From CAVURW01 sp963743595 (GTDB taxonomy: Bacteria; Verrucomicrobiota; Verrucomicrobiia; Methylacidiphilales; UBA1321): DNA of 12,759 bases. The stretch covers positions 1-12,759 of the forward strand of contig CAVURW010000245.1 in assembly GCA_963743595.1 (NCBI GenBank). The letters are read 5' to 3'. Position 1 is the first letter of the stretch, and the number at the start of each line of letters is the position of its first letter. A program made the translations under genes and the position numbers. Positions 1 through 6,500 of the stretch are shown here, one piece after another. The notes under the pieces were generated by a model. The model saw only the letters and a program-made list of their open reading frames with translations, was not told the origin of the DNA and ran no database searches.

Positions 1-1098
1 TACCTCTCGAGAGCCATCGCCTACTCGAATGTCGGTAAAATGGACGAGTTTTTCGCCGATTGTAATAAGGCGGTGGCGCTCGACCCGAAGAACGTTGAGG
101 CCTACACGCTGCTGGGGTTTGGCTTCGATTCCAAACGGGAGTACAACCTCGCCAGTAATGAATACACCAGCGCGATCAATTTGCTTCCAGGTTACCCGCT
201 GCTGCACATGCGCCGGGCAGCCGACTATCAAGTGACGGGGCATTTTGACCAGGCGATTGCCGATTACACCGCCGCTTTTAACGCCGACACGCACCTTGGC
301 CAAGCGCTTTTCCAACGCGCTTCTTGCTTTGTGCAACTGGGTGATTACCAACACGCCGTCGGTGACTACAATGTGCTGATCAAGGGAAACCCGAGCTTCG
401 CTGAAGCTTGGGTGGCGCGGGGTGTGGCGATGGGCTCTGCAGGCTTCGATAACGCCGGGATCATGGACGAAAACAAGGCGCTCTCGCTGCGTCCGGAACT
501 CTACCCGGCGTACGTCGAGCGGGCGCTGCTCTACTTCCATAAAGGCAAGTACCCGGAAGCGACGAAGGACCTGCAGCTCTTCATGTCGAAGCAGACTGGC
601 ACCAATCTGAGCCCGGGACTTCTCACGCCAGCCTGTTTCGTGTGGCTCTTAGAGACGGAATCCGCGCACGACTCCAAGGACGCCGACAAGGAACTGGAAG
701 ATGTGCTTGCAAAAATCTCGCCCCCGACAGCCGCCGCGCCCGCCTCCTGGTGGACCACACTCGCTCAACATTTCCTAGGCAAGGCCTCGATGGACGACGT
801 GCGGAAAGCGATCACAGCTGAGGGTGCCGATACGGCCGATACAAACAACCAAATCGCCGACTTTTACCTGGGCATGAAAGAGCTCGTGAATGGCGATAAG
901 CAGGTCGGCATGGACCTGCTCAAGAAATGTGCCAACGGCAAGAACCACTTCCTTTCGGAAGCCCGCCTCGCTGCCGCCCGCCTAAAAGCAACGGAACCCG
1001 CCGCAACTCCGACGCCTGCACCAACCGCGATGGCCGCACCTAGTCCCACAACAGTCCCCTCGCCCGCGCCTGCACCGAGTGCGGTTCCTGCGCAATAA
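1..1098 (+). CDS. TPR-repeat protein, 5' end outside the window
   Basis: The frame is open from base 1, so the gene begins upstream; 365 codons are visible. An ATG at 40 lies inside the first TPR helix pair and is unlikely to be the true start. The visible protein is mostly tandem tetratricopeptide repeats of about 34 residues: at least six units can be traced, with typical endings such as NKAVALDPKN, KALSLRPEL and the small-residue/aromatic spacing of TPR helices. TPRs form a superhelical scaffold for protein-protein contacts. The last ~40 residues are low-complexity, rich in Pro, Ala and Thr (PTPAPT, PSPAPAPSAVPAQ), which looks like a disordered tail or linker. No catalytic domain is visible, and the missing N-terminus could hold a signal peptide or another domain. 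The specific partner is unknown. The next gene starts 92 bp downstream on the same strand. Confidence 0.85.
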   Translation, partial: YLSRAIAYSNVGKMDEFFADCNKAVALDPKNVEAYTLLGFGFDSKREYNLASNEYTSAINLLPGYPLLHMRRAADYQVTGHFDQAIADYTAAFNADTHLGQALFQRASCFVQLGDYQHAVGDYNVLIKGNPSFAEAWVARGVAMGSAGFDNAGIMDENKALSLRPELYPAYVERALLYFHKGKYPEATKDLQLFMSKQTGTNLSPGLLTPACFVWLLETESAHDSKDADKELEDVLAKISPPTAAAPASWWTTLAQHFLGKASMDDVRKAITAEGADTADTNNQIADFYLGMKELVNGDKQVGMDLLKKCANGKNHFLSEARLAAARLKATEPAATPTPAPTAMAAPSPTTVPSPAPAPSAVPAQ

Positions 1099-1190
1099 GC
1101 GCGGAAGAATTCATAGCGGGTTTTAGAGCGTTCTAATACCAACCGCCCGAGATTGGGAACGACTGAAAAGAACGCAGAATGTGAGCCCTA

Positions 1191-2357
1191 TTGCATGTAA
1201 TTCAATCTGACAATGAGGCCGTGGAGATCGCAACGGCGTTTGCAGCCCAGCTGGCTCAAGGTGCTTCTGAGCGGGACCGGACAGTGCGCTTGCCGATTGC
1301 GGAAGTGGTGCAGCTGAAAGAGACGGGGCTACTGGGCATTACGGTGCCGCGCGAGTTCGGAGGCGCGGAGGTGCGTTACCAGACGGTCGCCCGAGTGTTC
1401 CAGACTATCGCCAGGGCCGATCCGTGCGTGGCGCAGTTGCCGCAGAGTCATTTTGTGTTTACGGAGGCGATTTGCCTGGAGGGCTCGCAGGAACAAAAGC
1501 GATTTTTCTTCGAGGAGCTGCTCGCAGGAAAGCTTATTGGGAATGCCTTAGCTGAACGAAACGACACGTTGAAAGAACTCAAAACTCGCCTCATACCGAG
1601 CGGGGAAAGCCGTTTCCGATTGAGCGGTAATAAGGTCTATTGCACGGGTGCGCTCGTGGCCGATTGGATCGCCGTTTCGGCTGTAGCGGACCGTGATCGG
1701 TTGGTTTTGGCGTACGTTCCCCGTCACGCGGCTGGAGTGAGCGTGGCTCAAGATTGGAACGCTATGGGCCAGCGCACCACATTTAGCGGCTCAGCCCGTT
1801 TCGAAGAGGTGGAGGTGCTGCCGGAGTGGGTAATTGAGCACGGACGAGTCTTGGCGCGGCCGACGCTCTTTCATGCGTTTTCGCAGATGATCCATGTGGC
1901 GATCGATGTGGGCATCGCCATAACTGCGTTGGAGGATACTGCAACTGCGATTCGCTCCCGGAAACGAGCTCGGGCCGGCGCTCCCGACACTCTGCCTACG
2001 GAAGATCCGCTGCTCGTCCATCGGCTGGGTCAACTTTGTGCGAAAAGCCATGCAGCGGAAGAGTTGCTCCATCGCTCGGCACGTTTCTTGGATGAAGCGA
2101 AGGGCTCCCTGACCGAGCAATCGGTGGCGCATGCCGGAGCGGCGGTTGCCGAGGCAAAAGCATTCGCCGAGGATGTGGTGATCGAGATCACAAATGAGCT
2201 CTTTGCGTTAGCAGGGACGAGTGCGACCGATAACGACCTGAACCTGCATCGGCACTGGCGAAACGCGCGGACTCACACCGTTCACGATGCAAATGCTTGG
2301 CGCTATCACGCTGCTGGGGACTATTTCCTCAACGGAGCGTCACCGAAAGGGGGCTAA
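1191..2357 (+). CDS. sfnB: SfnB/DszC-type flavin oxidoreductase (acyl-CoA dehydrogenase fold)
   Basis: The 388-residue protein matches the SfnB family of sulfur-acquisition oxidoreductases, relatives of DszC and acyl-CoA dehydrogenases that use reduced flavin, linked in Pseudomonas to use of sulfones as sulfur source. Visible marks: HVIQSDNEA at the N-terminus, ERDR and GLLGITVPREFGG (residues 27-58), AQLPQSHFVF (81-90), a middle beta domain with MGQRTTFSGSARFEEVEV (192-209), and the C-terminal helical domain with AGTSATDNDLNLHRHWRNAR (341-360) followed by THTVHD. These Arg/His signatures are typical of SfnB/DszC rather than true acyl-CoA dehydrogenases. Length is normal for the family. The start is TTG at 1191, because an in-frame stop lies at 1182-1184 and no ATG gives the conserved N-terminus; no clear ribosome-binding site precedes it. 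The stop overlaps that of the convergent infA. No other sulfonate genes are nearby, so the substrate is open. Confidence 0.9.
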   Translation: MHVIQSDNEAVEIATAFAAQLAQGASERDRTVRLPIAEVVQLKETGLLGITVPREFGGAEVRYQTVARVFQTIARADPCVAQLPQSHFVFTEAICLEGSQEQKRFFFEELLAGKLIGNALAERNDTLKELKTRLIPSGESRFRLSGNKVYCTGALVADWIAVSAVADRDRLVLAYVPRHAAGVSVAQDWNAMGQRTTFSGSARFEEVEVLPEWVIEHGRVLARPTLFHAFSQMIHVAIDVGIAITALEDTATAIRSRKRARAGAPDTLPTEDPLLVHRLGQLCAKSHAAEELLHRSARFLDEAKGSLTEQSVAHAGAAVAEAKAFAEDVVIEITNELFALAGTSATDNDLNLHRHWRNARTHTVHDANAWRYHAAGDYFLNGASPKGG

Positions 2358-2605
2358 ACCACCGAACGGGTGGCACCGCTGCGGCTATCGAGGCGGTAAA
2401 CGATCCGAGCTTTTGTCAGATCGTGAGCAGACATCTCCATTTTAACGCGATCCCCAGGAGTGAGGCGGATGAAGCGCTTGCGCATCTTGCCGGAGATATG
2501 GGCCAAGACAACATGCTTGGTGTTGTCGAGCTCCACGCGGAACATCGTCCCGGGTAAGATGGTGGTCACTTTTCCTTCTACTTCAATGGTATCGTTTGGA
2601 TTCAT
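2354..2605 (-). CDS. infA: translation initiation factor IF-1
   Basis: IF-1 binds the A site of the 30S ribosomal subunit and supports fidelity of initiation with IF-2 and IF-3. The protein is a single S1/OB fold with the family signature: IEVEGKVTTILPGTMFRVEL (residues 7-26), HVVLAHISGKMRKRFIRLTP (31-50), GDRVKMEMSAHDLTKARIVY (51-70). I chose the ATG at 2605, giving 83 residues, since it starts MNPNDTIEVEG as in other IF-1 proteins; an earlier in-frame ATG at 2659 would add 18 residues with no family match. The usual length is about 72, and the excess is an 11-residue tail after YRL. The gene stands alone rather than in a ribosomal-protein operon, so it may be an additional infA copy. Its TAG overlaps the TAA of the convergent oxidoreductase gene. 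Confidence 0.95.
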   Translation of the reverse strand: MNPNDTIEVEGKVTTILPGTMFRVELDNTKHVVLAHISGKMRKRFIRLTPGDRVKMEMSAHDLTKARIVYRLDSRSGATRSVV

Positions 2606-2631
2606 GCAAATGGTAATATTTCCCTTCGTAC

Positions 2632-2659
2632 AAGATAGTGGGGAATTGCAAAAAGGCAA
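2632..2659 (-). promoter_or_regulatory. candidate sigma-70 type promoter for infA
   Basis: Read on the minus strand, TTGCCT (bases 2659-2654) and TATCTT (2637-2632) each match four of six consensus positions for the -35 and -10 hexamers and are 16 bp apart. The placement would give a short leader of about 20 nt before the infA ATG at 2605. It is a pattern match only, in the 81-bp divergent gap between infA and the DUF192 gene. A GAAGGGA stretch at 2621-2627 lies rather far (15 nt) from the start codon to be a normal ribosome-binding site. Confidence 0.3.
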
Positions 2660-2686
2660 TGCTTAATCGATGATCTGGCCACATTT

Positions 2687-3124
2687 ATGCTTACTGGCTA
2701 CCCCCGTCCGAAAAAAGTCGAGCCGCCAGTTAAAGGGCTGCTTGTGGTGGAGAATTCGACACGGGGTACGCGCCTGGTGGATAAAGGCTCCGTAGCCGAT
2801 ACAGCCGTGACCCGCACGCGGGGTCTGCTCAAGCACACGCACCTGGAACGAGGTGACGCCCTGCTCATCGTGCCTTGCAGTTCCATCCACAGCTTCGGGA
2901 TGAAGTTTAACTTCGACGCCGTGTTCATGGATCGAAATCGTAAGGTGATTCACCTGATTTCCGATATGCGGCCAGGGCAAATCTCCTGGATGTATCCGCT
3001 CTTTATGGGCATCACCGTGCTCGAGACACCCTCTGGTGTCGTCGTCGAGACCGGCACACAAGTGGGTGATCAAATGGCGCTCTGGATTCGTGATGAGGCC
3101 GGGCTAAAGCTAAAGGATCTGTAA
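2687..3124 (+). CDS. DUF192 family protein
   Basis: The 145-residue product carries the DUF192 pattern: TRTRGLLKHTHLERGDALLI (42-61), then VPCSSIHSFGMKFNFDAVFM (62-81), a conserved segment around the IHSFGM and FDAVFMD motifs, then VLETPSG (111-117) and GTQVGD (123-128). DUF192 domains form a small beta-rich fold found in many bacteria and archaea, often exported; their biochemical role is not established. No clear signal peptide is seen here: the N-terminus is polar and basic (YPRPKKVEPP), so a cytoplasmic location is likely. The ATG at 2687 is the first in-frame start that covers the domain, but the domain proper begins near residue 22 and a GTG around residues 20-21 cannot be excluded. It is transcribed divergently from infA with 81 bp between the two start codons. 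Confidence 0.85.
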   Translation: MLTGYPRPKKVEPPVKGLLVVENSTRGTRLVDKGSVADTAVTRTRGLLKHTHLERGDALLIVPCSSIHSFGMKFNFDAVFMDRNRKVIHLISDMRPGQISWMYPLFMGITVLETPSGVVVETGTQVGDQMALWIRDEAGLKLKDL

Positions 3125-3342
3125 GCTTGAACAGCTCGATATCGCGATAGTAAACGTGTATTGAATCTGTCGCATTTGGGAGGAGAACTCCTACACCTGG
3201 ATCGAGGCGTTGGACTTCTAGTGCTACCACGGACGCGAAGCCCATGGAAACGGTGACTAAATTCGGCAAGGGATCGTCCGCCAAATGGTCCCAGCACTGT
3301 TTGTGCGCGTTATGCCACAACATCACTGGAAAACGCTCTAGA
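3125..3342. other. intergenic gap with an unassigned open frame
   Basis: This gap lies between the convergent ends of the DUF192 and GH2 genes. It holds no RNA gene and no convincing terminator; only a short AGGAG-AA-CTCCT palindrome (3181-3192) and a weak GCAC/GTGC hairpin near 3294 are visible. One minus-strand frame stays open across the whole gap (TTG at 3371, ATG at 3323, to 3012). The part within the gap has a protein-like composition (for example LVTVSMGFASVVALEVQRLD and HVYYRDIELFKL), but the frame runs on into the DUF192 gene on the other strand and has no ribosome-binding site, so I do not call a gene. It may be a decayed coding remnant. Confidence 0.4.
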
Positions 3343-6300
3343 CTATTGGTTGAGTTGATGACGTAAATCAATGAGTTGTTGGGTCCGGGTGGTCAGCTCC
3401 TGCTGCAACTGGGCATTTTGCTCCTGGAGTTGTCTGACGTCGATGGGAAGGTTGTTAGCCGATGTGCTGCTGATAATGACATTATCGCTCAAGGGTGGCC
3501 TGGAGGCTGTGGCATAAGCTTGGTCATAGAACATGGGAAGGGCGGGCGGAAGAGTCTGGATATCGATTTCGTCCCCCTTGAGTCCCAGGATCGAGGCCCT
3601 TACGTGAATGATGCCGGGTTTGTTGGTGGACCGAATCAAGGCGGTCACGGTTCCAAAGACAGCCTTTGCCGGGTTGGCGTGAGCCATGGGACCGTTGACG
3701 AGTTCGCCCGGACCCGTGACTTCGAAAATGACGTATTCAGAGGCCAAGACTTTCGGTACCCCTTTGTTATCCACGATGGTAGCCCGGACGGGAATGACAT
3801 CGGAGCCGTCGGCTGTTAGCCCAATGCCAGCATCCGCCAAGCTAAGTTTCACACCTGTGGTTTGTTGCGCAAATTTTTTGACTTCCGTGACCACCACCTT
3901 ACCGCCGATCAGCCCTTCCGCGACCATTTGCGCTTTCTCTAAGTTCCAGCCGTATTGCTTGCGCATGGCGTCAAAACTGAAGACGTTGGTGAAAGTGAAG
4001 GGGGGATGAGGGAGGTGTTTGCAATCGGTGTCCGGCTTGCGGGTGTCGATGACTTTCCCCAGCCAAGTCAGGCGGACCTCCTCGCAATTGCTGTAAACGA
4101 TCACATCTGGAGCGGAAATCTGAGTAACCTCGTTGGTAATGTAAACCATCGGGCCTGTCTCCACGCCGGGGACGTTATAGTCAGGCGGATATTGACTCTT
4201 GAACAGGTAGTAAGCCGGACGGGGCACGCGATAGGCGTCCAGCAATCCACCCCAAAATGCTTCGGGGCTATACCCCCTCTGGTGATCGATCCCAGCCCAC
4301 AGAGCGGCCCCGAGGTAGCACGGATACGCTCCAAAGATATCGCCTAGGTAATGGGCACGGATCGTCGCCTGGTGCAGCATAGCAGCCTCACCCCATTCGC
4401 GATTAATGCGAACCGGCGAAGTGTTACTATAAAAATCGGTCTCGCTGCCGTCGCCATACTCCCGCACAAGCGTGTTTTTCGTTCCATTCTCGGTGCCGAA
4501 ATAGAAGACGTCGAAGCCGCCTTTTCTCCCCAACGGGGCGTCGGCCACATTGAAAACTCCAGGGAAAGGGTCCTCTTCATGAACGATACGGTGCATCTCC
4601 GTCAGTAATCTGGCGGGCTGGTCGTCTGTTTCGTTTAGCACAGTCTCCCAGAGTAGGAGCGAGGGACGATTGCGGTCTCGACGAACTAAGGCGCGCGTGT
4701 CTGAATAAACCCGCTGTTCAAATATGGGGTCTTTGTCATTCCAGAATTGCCAGCCCGGATTGGCTGAGGTGACCAGCATGCCCAGTTCATCGCAGGCGTC
4801 GTAAAATGCCGGAGCCTGGGGATAGTGGGCTGCGCGGATGAAGTTGACCCCACCATCGCGGAGCAATTTGACATCCCTCCAATTCATCGACTTGGGCAGG
4901 GCGTTGCCAATCAAGGCATGGTCTTGATGCCGATTAACGCCATTAAAGATCTCGTGAAAGGGCTGTTTGTTGATGTAGAGACCATCTTTGGCTCGCATCT
5001 CAAACAGGCGAATTCCAAAACGGGTGCGCAGGCTGTCCCGGACCGTGCCGTTTTCCACTATCTCGGTGTGAATGAAGTGCAAATAAGGATCGTCCGGATG
5101 CCAAAGATGAACGCCCTTGGCCTCCAGGTTCTGAGTAATTTGCACAGCGCCTCCAGCAGGGATCTGGAGCGGCTTTTCATCGCGAACCACCTCATGTTTG
5201 TCGGCGGTTTCAAGAATCGTCCGAACGAGAACTTGGTGGGGTGACGCCGATCCGTTGGCCACCTCTGTCCGTACTTCCAGGGAAGCGTCTTGGCCGTTGA
5301 CATCTTTGACGGCCACGAACACGCCTCCACCCGCGATGGTGGAACTCAGTTCCGGTAAGGTGGCGCGGACCGCGTCGGATTGAATCAGAAACACATCGCG
5401 GTAGATCCCACCCATGTAGGTGAAGTCCAGGTCTGACTGGGGTTTACCCGGGGGGTAGGTGGGATCGTTGGAATTATCGGCCCGAACGGCAATGATATTC
5501 TCTCCAGTCTTATTCAACTGCTCGGTGATATCGGCAGCAAAGGGCAGGTAACCGCCAAAATGTTCTGCCACCTTCTGCCCGTTCACCCAGACCACGCATT
5601 TACCCATAACCGCTTCAAAGTAGACGACCAAGCGACCTTCCGGGGTAAGGGTGGGGGTGGCAAAACGTTTGCGGTACCAAGCAGGGCCTTGATAATTACG
5701 ACAGCCACTTTCTGCGTCCAGGATTTCCATGCCATGCGGTAAGTTCGCGGCCTCCCAGGAAGAGTCATCATAGTCCGGCTTTTCCGCCCGCGTAGCATCC
5801 GCTTTCAGAAAACGCCAGCCGGGGTTGAAATTGGCCACCATCCGCGGGCTGCCGGGAACGGCGAAGAAACCGGCCGTCGAAAAATCGGGCACTCGCTTGG
5901 CCGGTTCATCGACAGACACGTTGGCCCAATCCGCATGATCATTTCGCGGGCCATCACCGCCGTCAGTGACTAGTAGCGTGAGCACTGCGACCCCAGTAAC
6001 ATCCAAATCAACGGGTTTCGCCGCCTCGCCAAATTTCGTCAGACCGCTATTAAAGGCTTCTTTATCATCCAGGGCGACCTTGAAGACTACGGAACCGCCT
6101 TCGCCGCCGCCATCGTCAACCCCAACCTCGGCATGGAATTTATGGTATTTCTTATTTAAAGGAATCACGATCGTGCTTGTGGCGTGAGTCCCCATTCCCT
6201 TGAGATACTTCTTCCCTGCAATACTCAGGGTTTGGTCCGTAACGCTGCGGTCATTGAGAACCTCTCGCCAGCCAGAGATTGCGGTGGTGGCCATCCCAGT

Positions 6301-6423
6301 CGTTAAATAGTGCCAGAGAATTTCGGGCTGCACTTCAGCGGCGGCGGATATTTGGGGAGCCAAAAAGGTGCCCAGTAAACAGGCCAGGATAAAACGGGGG
6401 ATCAGGGAGGTAGAGTATCTCAT
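3343..6423 (-). CDS. secreted GH2 family glycosidase with NPCBM and C-terminal coiled coil
   Basis: A 1026-residue exported retaining exo-glycosidase of the beta-galactosidase type. Residues 1-29 form a signal peptide (basic start, hydrophobic core, ISAAA cleavage region). Residues ~33-172 resemble an NPCBM carbohydrate-binding domain (KGMGTHA at 75-81, VGVDDGGGEGG at 100-110, HADWANVSV at 163-171). Then follow the GH2 jelly roll (~195-350; WYRKRF, VWVNGQKV), the Ig-like domain (~355-470) and the TIM barrel (~470-745). NE of VLNETD places the acid/base at E598; REYGD places the nucleophile at E655. C-terminally there is a DUF4982-like part (~755-845), a GH2 C5/Big-like domain (~855-955), a linker, and a zipper-like helix (996-1026). 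The ATG at 6423 gives the signal peptide directly; no clear ribosome-binding site precedes it. It is the last gene of three on this strand. The exact sugar (galactose, mannose or other) cannot be told from sequence. Confidence 0.9.
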   Translation of the reverse strand: MRYSTSLIPRFILACLLGTFLAPQISAAAEVQPEILWHYLTTGMATTAISGWREVLNDRSVTDQTLSIAGKKYLKGMGTHATSTIVIPLNKKYHKFHAEVGVDDGGGEGGSVVFKVALDDKEAFNSGLTKFGEAAKPVDLDVTGVAVLTLLVTDGGDGPRNDHADWANVSVDEPAKRVPDFSTAGFFAVPGSPRMVANFNPGWRFLKADATRAEKPDYDDSSWEAANLPHGMEILDAESGCRNYQGPAWYRKRFATPTLTPEGRLVVYFEAVMGKCVVWVNGQKVAEHFGGYLPFAADITEQLNKTGENIIAVRADNSNDPTYPPGKPQSDLDFTYMGGIYRDVFLIQSDAVRATLPELSSTIAGGGVFVAVKDVNGQDASLEVRTEVANGSASPHQVLVRTILETADKHEVVRDEKPLQIPAGGAVQITQNLEAKGVHLWHPDDPYLHFIHTEIVENGTVRDSLRTRFGIRLFEMRAKDGLYINKQPFHEIFNGVNRHQDHALIGNALPKSMNWRDVKLLRDGGVNFIRAAHYPQAPAFYDACDELGMLVTSANPGWQFWNDKDPIFEQRVYSDTRALVRRDRNRPSLLLWETVLNETDDQPARLLTEMHRIVHEEDPFPGVFNVADAPLGRKGGFDVFYFGTENGTKNTLVREYGDGSETDFYSNTSPVRINREWGEAAMLHQATIRAHYLGDIFGAYPCYLGAALWAGIDHQRGYSPEAFWGGLLDAYRVPRPAYYLFKSQYPPDYNVPGVETGPMVYITNEVTQISAPDVIVYSNCEEVRLTWLGKVIDTRKPDTDCKHLPHPPFTFTNVFSFDAMRKQYGWNLEKAQMVAEGLIGGKVVVTEVKKFAQQTTGVKLSLADAGIGLTADGSDVIPVRATIVDNKGVPKVLASEYVIFEVTGPGELVNGPMAHANPAKAVFGTVTALIRSTNKPGIIHVRASILGLKGDEIDIQTLPPALPMFYDQAYATASRPPLSDNVIISSTSANNLPIDVRQLQEQNAQLQQELTTRTQQLIDLRHQLNQ
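3346..3438 (-). other. leucine-zipper-like coiled coil at the GH2 C-terminus
   Basis: Residues 996-1026 of the GH2 protein show a clean heptad pattern. Positions a are V996, N1003, L1010, L1017, L1024 and positions d are L999, L1006, R1013, L1020, with Gln/Glu/Arg in the outer positions. The Asn at one a position is as in dimeric GCN4-type zippers. A Pro/Ser-rich linker (about 960-994) sets the helix apart from the last beta domain. The likely role is oligomerisation; this is inferred from the pattern only. Confidence 0.7.
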
Positions 6424-6500
6424 GTAATTAGTATTTTATTTATCTCGAGGATTTAATTAGCGCTTTGCCTGTATCGGCTTAAGAGGGTTAGCGAATGTAT

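Noticed and set aside
1123..1136. TTAGA-GCGT-TCTAA hairpin after the TPR gene as a terminator
   Set aside because: Only a five-pair AT-rich stem without a following T run; too weak for an intrinsic terminator.
2606..2659. Longer infA start at 2659 giving 101 residues
   Set aside because: The extra 18 residues have no counterpart in IF-1 proteins, and this reading would put the start at or upstream of the candidate promoter.
6370..6423. Lipobox-like ILAC in the GH2 signal peptide
   Set aside because: The Cys is at residue 15, early within the hydrophobic core, and position -2 is Leu; a type I cleavage site near residues 27-29 fits better.
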